32,541 nt of DNA from Pyrinomonadaceae bacterium (GCA_013003215.1 JABDKD010000016.1:1-32541), one strand, 5' to 3'; counted from the stretch's first letter, positions 7,039-16,202 are shown. Numbers and translations are program-made. The notes: generated by a model from the sequence alone, not told the origin.

Positions 7039-8304
7039 TTAGATGATATTCAGGATTTCCTGAAACGTCTGGTTTAGGCCGGCGATCACGCGGGAGTTTG
7101 CCTGGAAACCCCTTTGAGCCTCGATAAGATCAACGAACTCGTTCGTGATGTTAACGTTGCTCTGCTCAAGATAACCGCCTGCGATCGAACCTCTTCCACC
7201 AGTTCCAGGGGCACCGACAGTGGCCTGTCCGGAAGCGAGCGTTTCGGCGAACATGTTTCCACCGGTTCTCTGGAGACCGGCGTTGGAATTGAATCTGGCG
7301 ACGGCATATTGACCGATCACTCGCGATTGACCGTTGCTGAAAATACCGAAGATGGTACCTTCTGCGTCAACCACAGCAGAGCTCAATTCACCGGCAGGAA
7401 ATCCATCCTGCAGAGTCGATGAAACCGCCGAAGGTAGGGCATAGCTCGTAACGTTGAATGCGCCCGGCGAACCATCCGCGTTGGTTTGCCGGAGGTTCAT
7501 CTCAACTGACGCAAGAGTTGCGCCATCAATAAACGACTGGTCAGGCTCGATCGAGAGTGTCGTTGGGGTTATAAGATCTCCGTTAGTGTCGAAATCAAAC
7601 GTAACCGGAGTTGCGGTCGGCGGGTTTCCGTCAACTACTGAATTTGCCGGATTTCCGTCAAGTGATGGTGACATGAGGAAGGTGCCATCCGCCTGTCTCT
7701 CAAACTCGAGATCTAGCGTGTGCGCCGTCCCGCGGGTGTCATAGACCTGCAGCGAAGCGTGGAAGTTTGCGCCGGTCAATGCATCTGCATCAAGGTTCAT
7801 TCTCAACGTACCCTCAGTAGTTACCTGAGGCTCAAGAGTTTGACCGATCGGAATCTGAACGCTGGTGAGCACGGCATCCTGAGTGATCGCTCCGTTTGTC
7901 GCCATATAGCCCTGAACTCGCGAGCCATTGGGCGTCACGAGAAATCCGTCGTTACTTACGGTAAAGTCTCCGGCACGCGTGTAACCGGCAGTACCATTCT
8001 GATTCTGCAGCGTAAAGAAGCCGTCGCCTTGAATCGATGCATGCAGTGACGAAAAGGATTCGTTTACGTTTCCCTGAGAAAAGTCCGTATGGACTGATCC
8101 AACCTGGACGCCGTTACCGATCTGACGAGTGTTTCCGCCGCCGTTCAGGCGGACGCCGAATGAATTCTCGAAAACATCCATAAACGTGATGTTTCCGCTT
8201 CGAAATCCAATTGTGTTTGCGTTAGCGATATTGTTCCCGATCACGTTGAGAGCGCTGGACTGAGCGTTCAGACCGGAAAGTGAAGTGTTGAACGAAAATG
8301 ACAT
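7039..8304 (-). CDS. flgE: FlgE, flagellar hook protein
   Basis: FlgE polymerises into the hook. The 421 residues start with the flagellar rod/hook signature SGLNAQSSALNVIGNNIANANTIGF cut here to SALNVIGNNIANANTIGF, continue with a GDGFFTL motif typical of FlgE/FlgF/FlgG, a central FlgE-type domain, and end with the C-terminal coiled segment VDLIEAQRGFQANSRVI. Length and its position after flgD favour FlgE rather than FlgG (about 260 residues). A strong AAGGAGAA Shine-Dalgarno precedes the ATG. It is the last gene of the run that begins at flgB. Confidence 0.96.
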   Translation of the reverse strand: MSFSFNTSLSGLNAQSSALNVIGNNIANANTIGFRSGNITFMDVFENSFGVRLNGGGNTRQIGNGVQVGSVHTDFSQGNVNESFSSLHASIQGDGFFTLQNQNGTAGYTRAGDFTVSNDGFLVTPNGSRVQGYMATNGAITQDAVLTSVQIPIGQTLEPQVTTEGTLRMNLDADALTGANFHASLQVYDTRGTAHTLDLEFERQADGTFLMSPSLDGNPANSVVDGNPPTATPVTFDFDTNGDLITPTTLSIEPDQSFIDGATLASVEMNLRQTNADGSPGAFNVTSYALPSAVSSTLQDGFPAGELSSAVVDAEGTIFGIFSNGQSRVIGQYAVARFNSNAGLQRTGGNMFAETLASGQATVGAPGTGGRGSIAGGYLEQSNVNITNEFVDLIEAQRGFQANSRVIAGLNQTFQEILNII

Positions 8305-8319
8305 AGTTTCTCCTTTGGT

Positions 8320-8610
8320 TTATTTGATGGACGACAAGCTTTGGCTGCTGGTGGTACTGGTATCGATCGGCTGTTCCGCCATAATCGTGAGTCTCTCGAT
8401 CGCATCCCTGATCCCGATTAGCTGATCCAGAGAATTAAATTGTGCGAGTTGAGCGACAAACTCAGTTCCGTCCTGTGGTGAAAGGGGGTCCTGATTCTTG
8501 AGTTGTGCCACTAGCAAGGTCATGAATAGGTCTTTTTCGGATCCTGCCTCAACTGGTGAAGCGGAAGTTCCGGGACCAAAGCTATTGTTGTTGATGTTGT
8601 TAATTTCCAT
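8320..8610 (-). CDS. flgD: FlgD, hook-capping protein (short form)
   Basis: FlgD caps the growing hook. The chosen ATG at 8610 has an AGGAGGAAAT Shine-Dalgarno 5 bp away and begins MEINNINNNSFG; a longer frame to 8760 would run inside fliK and lacks family support. The protein is 96 residues. It keeps the N-terminal FlgD core, LFMTLLVAQLKNQDPLSP and the FVAQLAQFNSLDQL stretch, but ends soon after, so the Tudor-like and FnIII-like C-terminal domains of the about 230-residue enteric FlgD are absent. Its place between fliK and flgE is standard. Confidence 0.94.
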   Translation of the reverse strand: MEINNINNNSFGPGTSASPVEAGSEKDLFMTLLVAQLKNQDPLSPQDGTEFVAQLAQFNSLDQLIGIRDAIERLTIMAEQPIDTSTTSSQSLSSIK

Positions 8611-8623
8611 ATTTCCTCCTGGT

Positions 8624-9919
8624 TCAGGCCCGTATGCTGACGAGTCGTTCTGCGGAATCGTCGTCGTCGAGTCTGCCCTTCGAGGCGTCTCCGTCAGAAT
8701 CCGAGGAATCTGCAGAACCCGATTCTGATTGTCCCTGGGTTGGGTCACGGTCGGAATCACGATGGCTGTGTTCGGATGAAAGGCGATTAAAGATGTTCAG
8801 GTCCTGAACCTGCCAACCGGAATCTTTTAGCGATTCCCTGAGCTGTTCAAAACTTTCGTTGAGTATCTTTACCGCCATCTCGCTTTCAGCAGCGATCTCG
8901 ATATCGAGATTGCCGGACGCATTCTTCTCGAGACGGATGTCAATAGTTCCAAGTTCGGCAGGTTTCAAACGGATCTTAAGCAGTGCGGGTTCGCCGTCCT
9001 CGAGATCGGTAGAAATCACTTCGAGAATAGGTTTCTCGATCTGATCTACCATCACTTCGGCGTCGATCGGCGACTCGAGCTTCGAATCCTTAACCGTGTT
9101 TTCAGCTTCAACCGCGAATCGTTCAAATATCGCGTCCGAAACTTTCAGGTTCTCTGGAACCTTGTCGTTCTCGCCGGAACCAAATCCCGCACCGGTGTGC
9201 GTTTCAGTGCCGGTTGAGTCGAGATCGAGATCCGTTGTAACGGTCTCTGAGTCGATTTGTTCGATCGATTCAACAACCTCGCTCGTCTTACTCTCTACCG
9301 TTGACGAACGGAGCTTTGCCAATTCGTTGATCGGCACTCCTTGAATCCTCGTCGCCGGTGTCAGGATCTGCGGCTCTGGAGCATCAACCGGATTAAGAAG
9401 TATCGGCGGTGTGTCTACGACAGGCGTACCCTTCTTTTCACCCGGGATGATATCTACAGTGTCGATCGTTGAGAGCACGGGGGACTGGTTCCGCTGGGCG
9501 CGCATCTCATTGATCTTCGATCCGGGGATAGTGTCCATGCGTGTCGGAGGTGTGTCCCCCGGCTCGATCTTTGGTCCGATCATTGCATCCGCATCCGGTA
9601 CCGGTGGAAGTTCAGGCTCTATCCCGTCATTCAGCACATCAGGCATCTCCGGTAGCGCCTCTGCATCTTCCAACATTCCCGGACCCTCAAAGGCCGGAAG
9701 GTCGTGTGGCGCGAACCGTCGTTCGGATCCGAGTGCGGACATTGAAGTATCCGTTTCTCCATCGACAGGCACCATTGATTCCCCGTTCTGAGCAAACGGC
9801 ATCGGTACCAAAGCGCTCAAAAGGGAATCAAACTGCCCGTCTTCTTCGGCAGGGAAGACATCATCGGGCATAGCCGGTCCTCCCCGTACAAAAGTGTCTA
9901 GTTTTCCAATTTGCATCAT
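8624..9919 (-). CDS. fliK: FliK, hook-length control protein
   Basis: FliK is a secreted ruler that measures hook length and triggers the FlhB specificity switch. The 431 residues have a long, acidic, Pro/Thr-rich, low-conservation N-terminal part (about 1-300) and a C-terminal hook-length domain (about 300-385) with LLKIRLKPAELGTIDIRL, a pattern typical of the Flg_hook family. The tail is Ser/Asp-rich. It lies between fliJ (2 bp gap) and flgD. Two ATG codons start the frame; the second could be used. Confidence 0.93.
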   Translation of the reverse strand: MMQIGKLDTFVRGGPAMPDDVFPAEEDGQFDSLLSALVPMPFAQNGESMVPVDGETDTSMSALGSERRFAPHDLPAFEGPGMLEDAEALPEMPDVLNDGIEPELPPVPDADAMIGPKIEPGDTPPTRMDTIPGSKINEMRAQRNQSPVLSTIDTVDIIPGEKKGTPVVDTPPILLNPVDAPEPQILTPATRIQGVPINELAKLRSSTVESKTSEVVESIEQIDSETVTTDLDLDSTGTETHTGAGFGSGENDKVPENLKVSDAIFERFAVEAENTVKDSKLESPIDAEVMVDQIEKPILEVISTDLEDGEPALLKIRLKPAELGTIDIRLEKNASGNLDIEIAAESEMAVKILNESFEQLRESLKDSGWQVQDLNIFNRLSSEHSHRDSDRDPTQGQSESGSADSSDSDGDASKGRLDDDDSAERLVSIRA

Positions 9920-9921
9920 AA

Positions 9922-10386
9922 TTATGAGTTGTTCTCACCCGCTATTCGGGCGTATTTTGCGGAGGTGATCTCATCCACCGCATTTTGTTCACGTTTGGCG
10001 AGCTCCTGATCATAGAGTGCCTTCTGTTTTTCCCGCAGTTTGCCGGTGACCTTTACTTCACGAGCAGCCGCGGAAAGCTGTCCTGCCTGTTCACGACAGG
10101 CAAATCTCTTTTCTTCCAGATCGCGTTCGGCTTCGATACGAAGCTTTTCGAGCGAGGCAAAGTGCTTCGCATGGAGGTCCATTTCAGAGGGGTCGGCGCT
10201 TTTTCCGCCCGCAAGGTCGGAGACATATGTGTCCATTGCCTCCACGCGGCGTCGGTGGATTTCTTCAAGCCGTTCCTCCGCAGCGGTTACCTCCTTTTGC
10301 AGACGCGCAAAGACGGACTGCTCCTTTTCCTCGCGCAGTTCGCGAACGTTGTGTACCGATTCAAGTTTGAATTTGAATTTCTTCAT
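9922..10386 (-). CDS. fliJ: FliJ, export ATPase stalk/chaperone-escort protein
   Basis: FliJ is a small coiled-coil protein that inserts in the FliI hexamer and couples it to FlhA. The 154 residues are almost entirely charged alpha-helix (many Glu/Lys/Arg, heptad-like), starting KFKFKLESVHNVRELREEKE, which fits FliJ (about 147 residues). The start overlaps the fliI stop by 4 bp. Sequence conservation in this family is low, so the order fliI-fliJ-fliK is important support. Confidence 0.92.
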   Translation of the reverse strand: MKKFKFKLESVHNVRELREEKEQSVFARLQKEVTAAEERLEEIHRRRVEAMDTYVSDLAGGKSADPSEMDLHAKHFASLEKLRIEAERDLEEKRFACREQAGQLSAAAREVKVTGKLREKQKALYDQELAKREQNAVDEITSAKYARIAGENNS

Positions 10387-11693
10387 TCTGTTTCAATTGA
10401 CAGTAGCCTGGATATTGAGTCTTCAAGGTTTGCGTTCTCGTCATGGGCCTGACGCAGGAATGCAGTGATTTCATCATGACGCTCGATGGCACGGTCGATC
10501 TTCGGGTTAGAACCCGATTCGTAGGCACCGATATTGATAAGGTCTTCAGCCTTTGAATAAGCAGAAATAAGCTCACGAACACGGCCTGCCTGAAGCTCGT
10601 GCTCTTTTTCTGTAACTATTGAAAACAAACGGGATGCGCTTTCAAGCACATCGATGCAAGGATAGTGGTTTTGGGCTGCGAGCTGTCTTGAAAGAACGAT
10701 GTGACCATCGAGGATGGAGCGGACCGCATCCGCGACCGGTTCGTTCATGTCATCACCCTCGACGAGGACCGTATAGAAGCCTGTGATCGAACCGCCGCCC
10801 ACAAATTTCCCGGCTCTCTCCAATAGCTTAGGCAGAAGCGCAAACACGGATGGCGTATAGCCTTTTGAGGACGGAGGCTCGCCGGCGGCGAGACCAATCT
10901 CACGTTGAGCCATACAGAACCGCGTCACTGAGTCCATGATTAGCAGGACGTTCGCGCCCTGGTCCTTGAAATACTCGGCAACGGTCGTAGCGGCTAGGGC
11001 CGCACGGATTCTGACAAGCGCCGAGTCATCGGAAGTTGAGGAAATCACAACCGATCGTGCGAGGCCGTCGGGACCCAATTCGTTTTCGATAAACTCGCGA
11101 ACCTCGCGTCCGCGCTCACCTATCATGGCGATTACGTTTATGTCGGCCTCGGAACGTTTCGCCATCATCCCGAGAAGTGTTGATTTGCCGACCCCGGAAC
11201 CGCCGAAAATACCAATTCTTTGTCCGGCACCGACCGTGAGCAGTCCATCTATCGATCGAACACCTGTTTCGAGGGCAGTATCTATCCGGTCGCGGGCAAG
11301 GGGATTTGTCGCGGGACCGGTTAAAGGATAGGACTTCTCGGCCGAGATCTTTCCTAGCCCGTCAAGTGGATCGCCAAGGGCATTGATGGTCCTTCCGAGG
11401 AGTTCTTCACCGACTTTGAAACTACTCGAATGGCCGGTTGCGATGACGGTGTCGCCTGCCCGTACCGGAGGCATTTGCCCCAACGGCATCAAAAGGACAC
11501 GGTTATCCCGGAAACCTACTACCTCCAGTTTCGTGCTTCTCGAAGTGTTTTCCGATGAAGAGAGATAACAAATGTCGCCTACGGACACGGCGGGCCCTTC
11601 GGCCTCTACAATCAGTCCAACCGATCTGCGGACTCGTCCTACCGAGCGCAGAGGATCGATCGTCTCAAGTTTTTTGAGGTAAGTTGCGAGCAT
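10383..11693 (-). CDS. fliI: FliI, flagellum-specific export ATPase
   Basis: FliI is the F1-beta-like hexameric ATPase that unfolds and feeds export substrates. The 436 residues contain Walker A GGSGVGKS (about 164-171), the following DINVIAMIGERGREVREF, Walker B NVLLIMDSVTRF, and the GGGSITGFYTVLVEGDD segment diagnostic of the FliI/SctN group. Length is normal. The start ATG at 11693 has no good Shine-Dalgarno; the 63 bp between it and fliH are C-rich on the coding strand. Confidence 0.98.
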   Translation of the reverse strand: MLATYLKKLETIDPLRSVGRVRRSVGLIVEAEGPAVSVGDICYLSSSENTSRSTKLEVVGFRDNRVLLMPLGQMPPVRAGDTVIATGHSSSFKVGEELLGRTINALGDPLDGLGKISAEKSYPLTGPATNPLARDRIDTALETGVRSIDGLLTVGAGQRIGIFGGSGVGKSTLLGMMAKRSEADINVIAMIGERGREVREFIENELGPDGLARSVVISSTSDDSALVRIRAALAATTVAEYFKDQGANVLLIMDSVTRFCMAQREIGLAAGEPPSSKGYTPSVFALLPKLLERAGKFVGGGSITGFYTVLVEGDDMNEPVADAVRSILDGHIVLSRQLAAQNHYPCIDVLESASRLFSIVTEKEHELQAGRVRELISAYSKAEDLINIGAYESGSNPKIDRAIERHDEITAFLRQAHDENANLEDSISRLLSIETE

Positions 11694-11756
11694 GGGAGTT
11701 TGGGAGTGCGGATGTGCAGGGAAGCAAGGGTGCAGGCGGTTAGGAGGGAAAGAGAT
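11694..11756. repeat. Degenerate G-rich repeat in the fliH-fliI gap
   Basis: The 63 bp are purine-rich on the plus strand and can be split into loose 7-bp blocks such as TGGGAGT, TTGGGAG and GGTGCAG. They resemble the clearer heptamer arrays elsewhere in the window but are much more degraded. No Shine-Dalgarno for fliI is seen here. Confidence 0.35.
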
Positions 11757-12479
11757 TCACTCCTCCAAAAGGCCGTGTGATATCTCGTCGAACTGTGAAT
11801 TGATACGGCCGTCAATATCACCGTTATCCGTGTGGATTAAACATCCGCCGATAGAGATCGAAGTGTCCGAGACGAGTTCAAGGGTGCCCCTGAATTTGAT
11901 CCCCGGCCTGTTTTCTTCGACGTAGGTCACGTCCTCCGGGTTCAAATGGACTTCAGCGAGGCTTCGCTCCTGAAGCTTTGCGAGGGCGTTGTTCAAAAGA
12001 TCGAGCACTATGGTCCGGTCGGTTTTTATCTCGCGGTCGATCACCTTCTTTGCCACCGCCAGCGCAAGTTCGACTAGGTCCTTTTCGACTCGTTCTTTTA
12101 TTTGATTCTCAAGCGCGGCAAACTTGTCGAGCGACATAGCGAATTGTTCCCGCAACTCCGCTGTTTCAGCCCCAACTGCGACCTGAAGCTTCTCAGCGAA
12201 AGTCATCATCGCGGTCTCAAGTGCTTCCTCTTCAATCTCTTTACCACGTGCTTCAGCATCGGCAATGATTGATGAGGCCCTATTTTGAGGATCAGGAATA
12301 CGGTTTCCCGCCGGATTAAGGTCGGTTCCGCTGGATGCCGGCATAAGTCCGGCCAGTTCAGGTAATTCAAGTGGCTTTAGTCCCTTGCTTTCAGATGGGG
12401 AGTTGCTAAGTTCCAGGTATTCAGGCAGCGAAAGACTGATCTCAGAAGTAGCCTCTTTTTTGAGAATCTTACGTGACAT
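11757..12479 (-). CDS. fliH: FliH, negative regulator/stator of the export ATPase
   Basis: FliH dimers hold FliI and dock it to FliN. From the ATG at 12479 the protein is 240 residues (MSRKILKKEATSE...). It has a long helical middle (about 100-165) and a globular V-ATPase-E-like C-terminus with ISIGGCLIHTDNGDIDGRI, the typical FliH ending. A GGAGGTGA Shine-Dalgarno lies 8-15 bp before this ATG, inside the Gly-rich end of fliG, so the genes overlap by 11 bp. A longer frame to 12572 would overlap fliG by 104 bp and is rejected. Confidence 0.94.
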   Translation of the reverse strand: MSRKILKKEATSEISLSLPEYLELSNSPSESKGLKPLELPELAGLMPASSGTDLNPAGNRIPDPQNRASSIIADAEARGKEIEEEALETAMMTFAEKLQVAVGAETAELREQFAMSLDKFAALENQIKERVEKDLVELALAVAKKVIDREIKTDRTIVLDLLNNALAKLQERSLAEVHLNPEDVTYVEENRPGIKFRGTLELVSDTSISIGGCLIHTDNGDIDGRINSQFDEISHGLLEE

Positions 12480-13590
12480 ATTCGTCTTCACCTCCTCCTC
12501 CGCCGCCCAGCGAGACGACTCCTTCTTCATCCAGCTCACGCAGGATCTCGATGACCTGTCTCTGGGCTTCATTAACGTCCCTGAGTTTGACCTGTCCCAT
12601 GAAGTCCATTTCTTCCTTCATCATTTCTACGGCGCGACTCGACATATTTACATAGAATCGTTCCTGTAATTCGTCTACCGTTCCCTTTAGTGCCAGGGAC
12701 AGTACCTTCTTATCGACGCGCTGCATGATCTCCCTGATACCGATGTCATCGATCAGGAGCAGGTCTTCGAATGTAACCATCATGTTGCGGATCTCGGTCG
12801 AGAGCTCTTCGTTATCCGTCTGGATCTGTTCAAGCATCTTCTTGGAGTTATCGCGGTCGAGCCGGTTGAAGATCTCGGCCACAGATTTCACTCCTCCTAT
12901 CTCGGAAGGGTTCATCCCGCTGACACTTGTCAGTTTTTGGTTGAGGACTTGGGAGATTCGTTTGACCACATTCTGGGAGACGGTCTCCAGAGCGGCCAGT
13001 CGAACAATTATTTCTCCGCATATTTCATCGGGAAGCTCGTGGAGCACATCGGCCGCTGTCGCGGCATCCAGATGGGCGAGGACAACGGCGATGGTTTGGG
13101 GATGCTCAGATTGAAACAATTTTGCGAGCTGCTCGGGGTCGGTTTGCTGAAGCGCATCGAAATTTGCCGAAGATTCCAGCGAATGGACAACCTTATCGGT
13201 CAGCTTTTTCGCCGTATCATTGCCAAAACTCTTGACCAGAAGCCGTTTGGCATAGTCGACTCCGCCGGTTGTGACGTAGTTTCGCGCGACCAGAAGCTGA
13301 TTAAACTCTTCAATCACCTCTTCCGCCGTTTCCGACTTCACATCCGGAAGCAACGCGAGTTCTCTTGAGAGGAGCTGAACTTCCTCTTCAGTCAAGTGTT
13401 GGAATAGGACAGAGGCAGCGTCTTCACCCAGCGAAAGACAAAGTATGGCGGCTTTTCGCGCACCACTTAACTTTTCCGCCCTTGCTTCAAGCGAATTCCC
13501 GTTCTCATCGTGACCAGATTCCTCTCCGGAGTTCTCTACGTCGATTTCTTCGACAGGGTCTTCTGTTTGTGTTTGTGCAGCAGTGTCCAT
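12469..13590 (-). CDS. fliG: FliG, rotor/switch protein
   Basis: FliG links the MS ring to the C-ring and receives torque from the stator. The 373 residues begin with an acidic extension of about 40 residues not found in enteric FliG, followed by the N domain (KAAILCLSLGEDAAS), the middle domain with the FliM-binding EHPQT motif (162-166), and the C domain with DDIGIREIMQRVDKKVLSLAL, where the charged torque residues of the family are kept. It ends in a run of glycines plus EDEYVT. It starts 2 bp after fliF. Confidence 0.97.
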   Translation of the reverse strand: MDTAAQTQTEDPVEEIDVENSGEESGHDENGNSLEARAEKLSGARKAAILCLSLGEDAASVLFQHLTEEEVQLLSRELALLPDVKSETAEEVIEEFNQLLVARNYVTTGGVDYAKRLLVKSFGNDTAKKLTDKVVHSLESSANFDALQQTDPEQLAKLFQSEHPQTIAVVLAHLDAATAADVLHELPDEICGEIIVRLAALETVSQNVVKRISQVLNQKLTSVSGMNPSEIGGVKSVAEIFNRLDRDNSKKMLEQIQTDNEELSTEIRNMMVTFEDLLLIDDIGIREIMQRVDKKVLSLALKGTVDELQERFYVNMSSRAVEMMKEEMDFMGQVKLRDVNEAQRQVIEILRELDEEGVVSLGGGGGGEDEYVT

Positions 13591-13592
13591 AT

Positions 13593-15281
13593 CTACTCAC
13601 GCAGCCATCCGCGCAGGGTACCTACAACAACTTCGCTGCTGCTGTTTCCGCCGGATGTAAGAATATCTTTCATTGCCTCTAATTGACGCGCAGACTCGCT
13701 ACCACTGTTTGTGATGCCGGATGAGTCTGAGGCACTACTCATTTTTGACTCGAGCTCGGCAACCGTCATTGGGGAGCCGTCTTGCAGAGTGGCGCTGTCC
13801 GGAGCAGCGTTAAGCCTTCGGTCGCCCGCAAGGGCACCACGGCCGTCTTCAAGCTGATCGGGACCGGAAGGTGCTGCGATTGCTGCTTTTAGCGCCTTCT
13901 TGGCCGGTCGGAATACGAAGAACAGTAAGAGAGCGGTTACTATCCCGAGTACGCCATACTTGATCGATGTCGAGACGATTTCCTTGTTTGAATCAAGGAA
14001 TGTTGCCGCGGCTGCCTGTTCGCTGCTAATGTCTCCCTGGTCGAAAGGCATCGTTTGAACAACAACCGAGTCACCTCGTTCCGTGTCTGCTCCGACAGCC
14101 GCCGATACAAGTCTTTCGATCTGCGACAATTCGTTGGCCGTTCTTGCGACCCGGTTTCCCTCGACCTGCTTGTGGTCAACAACAACCGAAACGTTTATCC
14201 GGTTCACGCGACCTCCGCCCCCGACCGTTTTTGTAATCGTCCGATCGATTTCGTAGTTCGTCGTGGTTGCATTGCGTTCATCATTGCCGGTTTTCTTGTT
14301 TTCCTGAGAAGTCTGTGGCGCCGGTACCGCAGGATCATTGGCCCTTGCTCCCGCAATATTATTGCTTGGGCTTATTGATTCCTGGTTCGATTTTTCGGTA
14401 GCGGTTCTTTGAGACCTGACTACCTGTGACTGGGGGTCAAATTTCTCTTCGGTGGTTTCAACCTGGCTGAAGTCGACATCTGCCGAAACATCCGCCATAA
14501 CACCGCCGTCACCCGCAATCGGGGTAAGGAGTGCGACGACCCGTGCGGCGGTTTCAGTCTCGAATTTCCTTTTTGACTCAAGCTGATCGGCAAAATTACC
14601 TGCATCTGATTTTCCTGATTTGGCCGTGACAGCAGCCGTGAGCAGCCGTCCACGTGTGTCGAGTACCGAAACCGAGCTTGGCTCGAGCCCCTCAACCGAA
14701 CTCGATACCAATGCAACGATCGCGTCTGTTCTGTCAGCCGAAAGCTGATTCCCCTGGCGTACACGAAGCATCACAGATGCCTTGGCTCCCTGAGCCTGTT
14801 GGGTGAAGACCGATTCCTTTTGAGGTGTTACGTGGACTCTTGCTGTTTCGACTTCATCCATTCCCTCTAAGGTCCTTGCAAGTTCGCCTTCTACGGCCCT
14901 TCTGAAATTTATCTGCTGTGCAAAGTCCGTGGCGCCAAAGTTTGTCTTATCAAACAGATCGAAACCTACATGACCTCCTGAAAGAACACCGGAGCCCGCC
15001 ATCTTAAGGCGCATTTCCGAGATCCTGTTCCGGGGAATTTCAACCGTCGTGCCTCCGTTCGTGGTTGCATGGGGTACGCCCTCTGCGTCCAGCTTCTCAA
15101 TGATTACGCTGGCGTTCTCCGGTTTTAGATCCGAGAAAAGAACACCGTATTCATCTTGCGTGCCCCAATAGGCGATCGTTCCGACGAGTCCGAGAGTGGC
15201 AATCGCTGCGACCGCCGTCATCACACGACCTCGCATCGGCATCTTGTTCCAGATATCTGTTATTTGGTTGATTGCGGACAT
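13593..15281 (-). CDS. fliF: FliF, MS-ring protein
   Basis: FliF builds the MS ring in the inner membrane. The 562 residues have two membrane helices (about 20-39 and 441-459), ring-building motifs between them with GTTVEIPRNRISEMRLKMA and INFRRAVEGELARTLEGMD, a Ser/Asn-rich beta-collar insertion (about 290-345), and a C-terminal FliG-binding tail ending GTLRGWLRE. It is intact. The ATG at 15281 lacks a Shine-Dalgarno; the upstream DNA is the repeat tract between fliE and fliF. Confidence 0.97.
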   Translation of the reverse strand: MSAINQITDIWNKMPMRGRVMTAVAAIATLGLVGTIAYWGTQDEYGVLFSDLKPENASVIIEKLDAEGVPHATTNGGTTVEIPRNRISEMRLKMAGSGVLSGGHVGFDLFDKTNFGATDFAQQINFRRAVEGELARTLEGMDEVETARVHVTPQKESVFTQQAQGAKASVMLRVRQGNQLSADRTDAIVALVSSSVEGLEPSSVSVLDTRGRLLTAAVTAKSGKSDAGNFADQLESKRKFETETAARVVALLTPIAGDGGVMADVSADVDFSQVETTEEKFDPQSQVVRSQRTATEKSNQESISPSNNIAGARANDPAVPAPQTSQENKKTGNDERNATTTNYEIDRTITKTVGGGGRVNRINVSVVVDHKQVEGNRVARTANELSQIERLVSAAVGADTERGDSVVVQTMPFDQGDISSEQAAAATFLDSNKEIVSTSIKYGVLGIVTALLLFFVFRPAKKALKAAIAAPSGPDQLEDGRGALAGDRRLNAAPDSATLQDGSPMTVAELESKMSSASDSSGITNSGSESARQLEAMKDILTSGGNSSSEVVVGTLRGWLRE

Positions 15282-15436
15282 GGCTTTTTTGAAGGAGTCA
15301 GGAGTCAGGAGTCAGGAGACAGGAGGGTTAGGTTTGAGTTCATGGTTCAAGGTTCAAAGTTCAAAGTTGAGCTCAGAGTTCAGAGAATGATTTGACCACA
15401 GTAGTTGAGGCGTCACGCTCAGTTTTCAGTTATCGA
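15282..15436. repeat. fliE-fliF gap with two heptamer arrays
   Basis: Two short tandem arrays fill most of this 155-bp gap. At 15294-15321 the unit is GGAGTCA (three exact copies plus GGAGACA). At about 15338-15384 the unit is GTTCAAR, with copies degrading to GTTGAGC and TCAGAG. The array interrupts an otherwise tightly packed operon. No promoter or terminator was recognised. Confidence 0.75.
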
Positions 15437-15745
15437 TCAGACCTGCATTCTCATAATTTCCTCGTAAGCCCCGATGAGTTTGTTTCGCACCTGGAGGCCG
15501 AGCTGGAATTTCAAGTCTGCTGTTTGGAGGGCGATTATTGTCTTGTGGAGATCCGGTGTCTTACCGGCGACGGCGTCTGCGATCTGTTGGTCCGCTGCCT
15601 TTTGAGTTGTATCGATCGATTCAATTGCGTCTTTGATAGCGGTGCCAAACCCCTCGCCGTTTGCTATCGCTTTGGGGGAGTTCTGCGTAGCTCCGCTGAT
15701 CTGCGAAGCTGCCTGGGAAATTCCGTTGATCAATTCGACTGCCAT
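15437..15745 (-). CDS. fliE: FliE, MS ring-rod junction protein
   Basis: FliE connects the MS ring with the proximal rod and is exported first. The 102 residues match the family length. The conserved C-terminal half is present: TPDLHKTIIALQTADLKFQL followed by GLQVRNKLIGAYEEIMRMQV, the typical FliE ending. It starts 2 bp after the flgC stop and belongs to the usual flgB-flgC-fliE trio. Confidence 0.96.
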   Translation of the reverse strand: MAVELINGISQAASQISGATQNSPKAIANGEGFGTAIKDAIESIDTTQKAADQQIADAVAGKTPDLHKTIIALQTADLKFQLGLQVRNKLIGAYEEIMRMQV

Positions 15746-15747
15746 GT

Positions 15748-16200
15748 TTAAGCGTCTCCTAGGCTAATGCTGACCCTGGCAAGTTCTTTTGCCGTGTTAA
15801 AAACGGTTGCGTTCGCCTCAAACGATCGTGCGGCAGACATCATATTCACCGTTTCTTCGAGCGGTTGAACGTTTGGCATCTTCACATAGCCGTTTTCGTC
15901 AGCGTCGGGGTGTCCCGGTTTGTAAGTCTGAATGTATTGATCTTCGTCTGCGAGCTTAACTTCTGTTGAGACTCCGACTGCTGCGGATTCATCAGCGAAG
16001 ATGCCCTTCTTTTCTGCGTTTGAGCGCCAGGACTCCGAGATCTCGGTAGCGTTCATGACCACATCGCGGCGGCGATAAATGGTTCCATCAGACGATCTCG
16101 TTGAATTTGCGTTGGCGAGATTCGCGGCGGCTGCTTCAAGGCGTTCGCGCTGAGCGGTCATACCTTCAGAGGCGATTTTGAAAATTGTGAATACAGACAT
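15748..16200 (-). CDS. flgC: FlgC, proximal rod protein
   Basis: FlgC is a proximal rod subunit. The 150 residues contain the N-terminal rod motif FKIASEGMTAQRERLEAAAA with LANANSTRS, and the C-terminal signature MPNVQPLEETVNMMSAARSF followed by EANATVFNTAKELA. Length is slightly above the 134-residue enteric form. It lies 2 bp after flgB and 2 bp before fliE, so the three are translated together. Confidence 0.96.
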   Translation of the reverse strand: MSVFTIFKIASEGMTAQRERLEAAAANLANANSTRSSDGTIYRRRDVVMNATEISESWRSNAEKKGIFADESAAVGVSTEVKLADEDQYIQTYKPGHPDADENGYVKMPNVQPLEETVNMMSAARSFEANATVFNTAKELARVSISLGDA

Positions 16201-16202
16201 GA

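Noticed and set aside
8611-8760. 50-residue upstream extension of FlgD
   Set aside because: It lies inside fliK; the ATG at 8610 has a perfect Shine-Dalgarno and the family-like start.
12480-12572. Longer FliH overlapping fliG by 104 bp
   Set aside because: The ATG at 12479 has a GGAGGTGA Shine-Dalgarno and the extra residues are a shadow of the fliG end.
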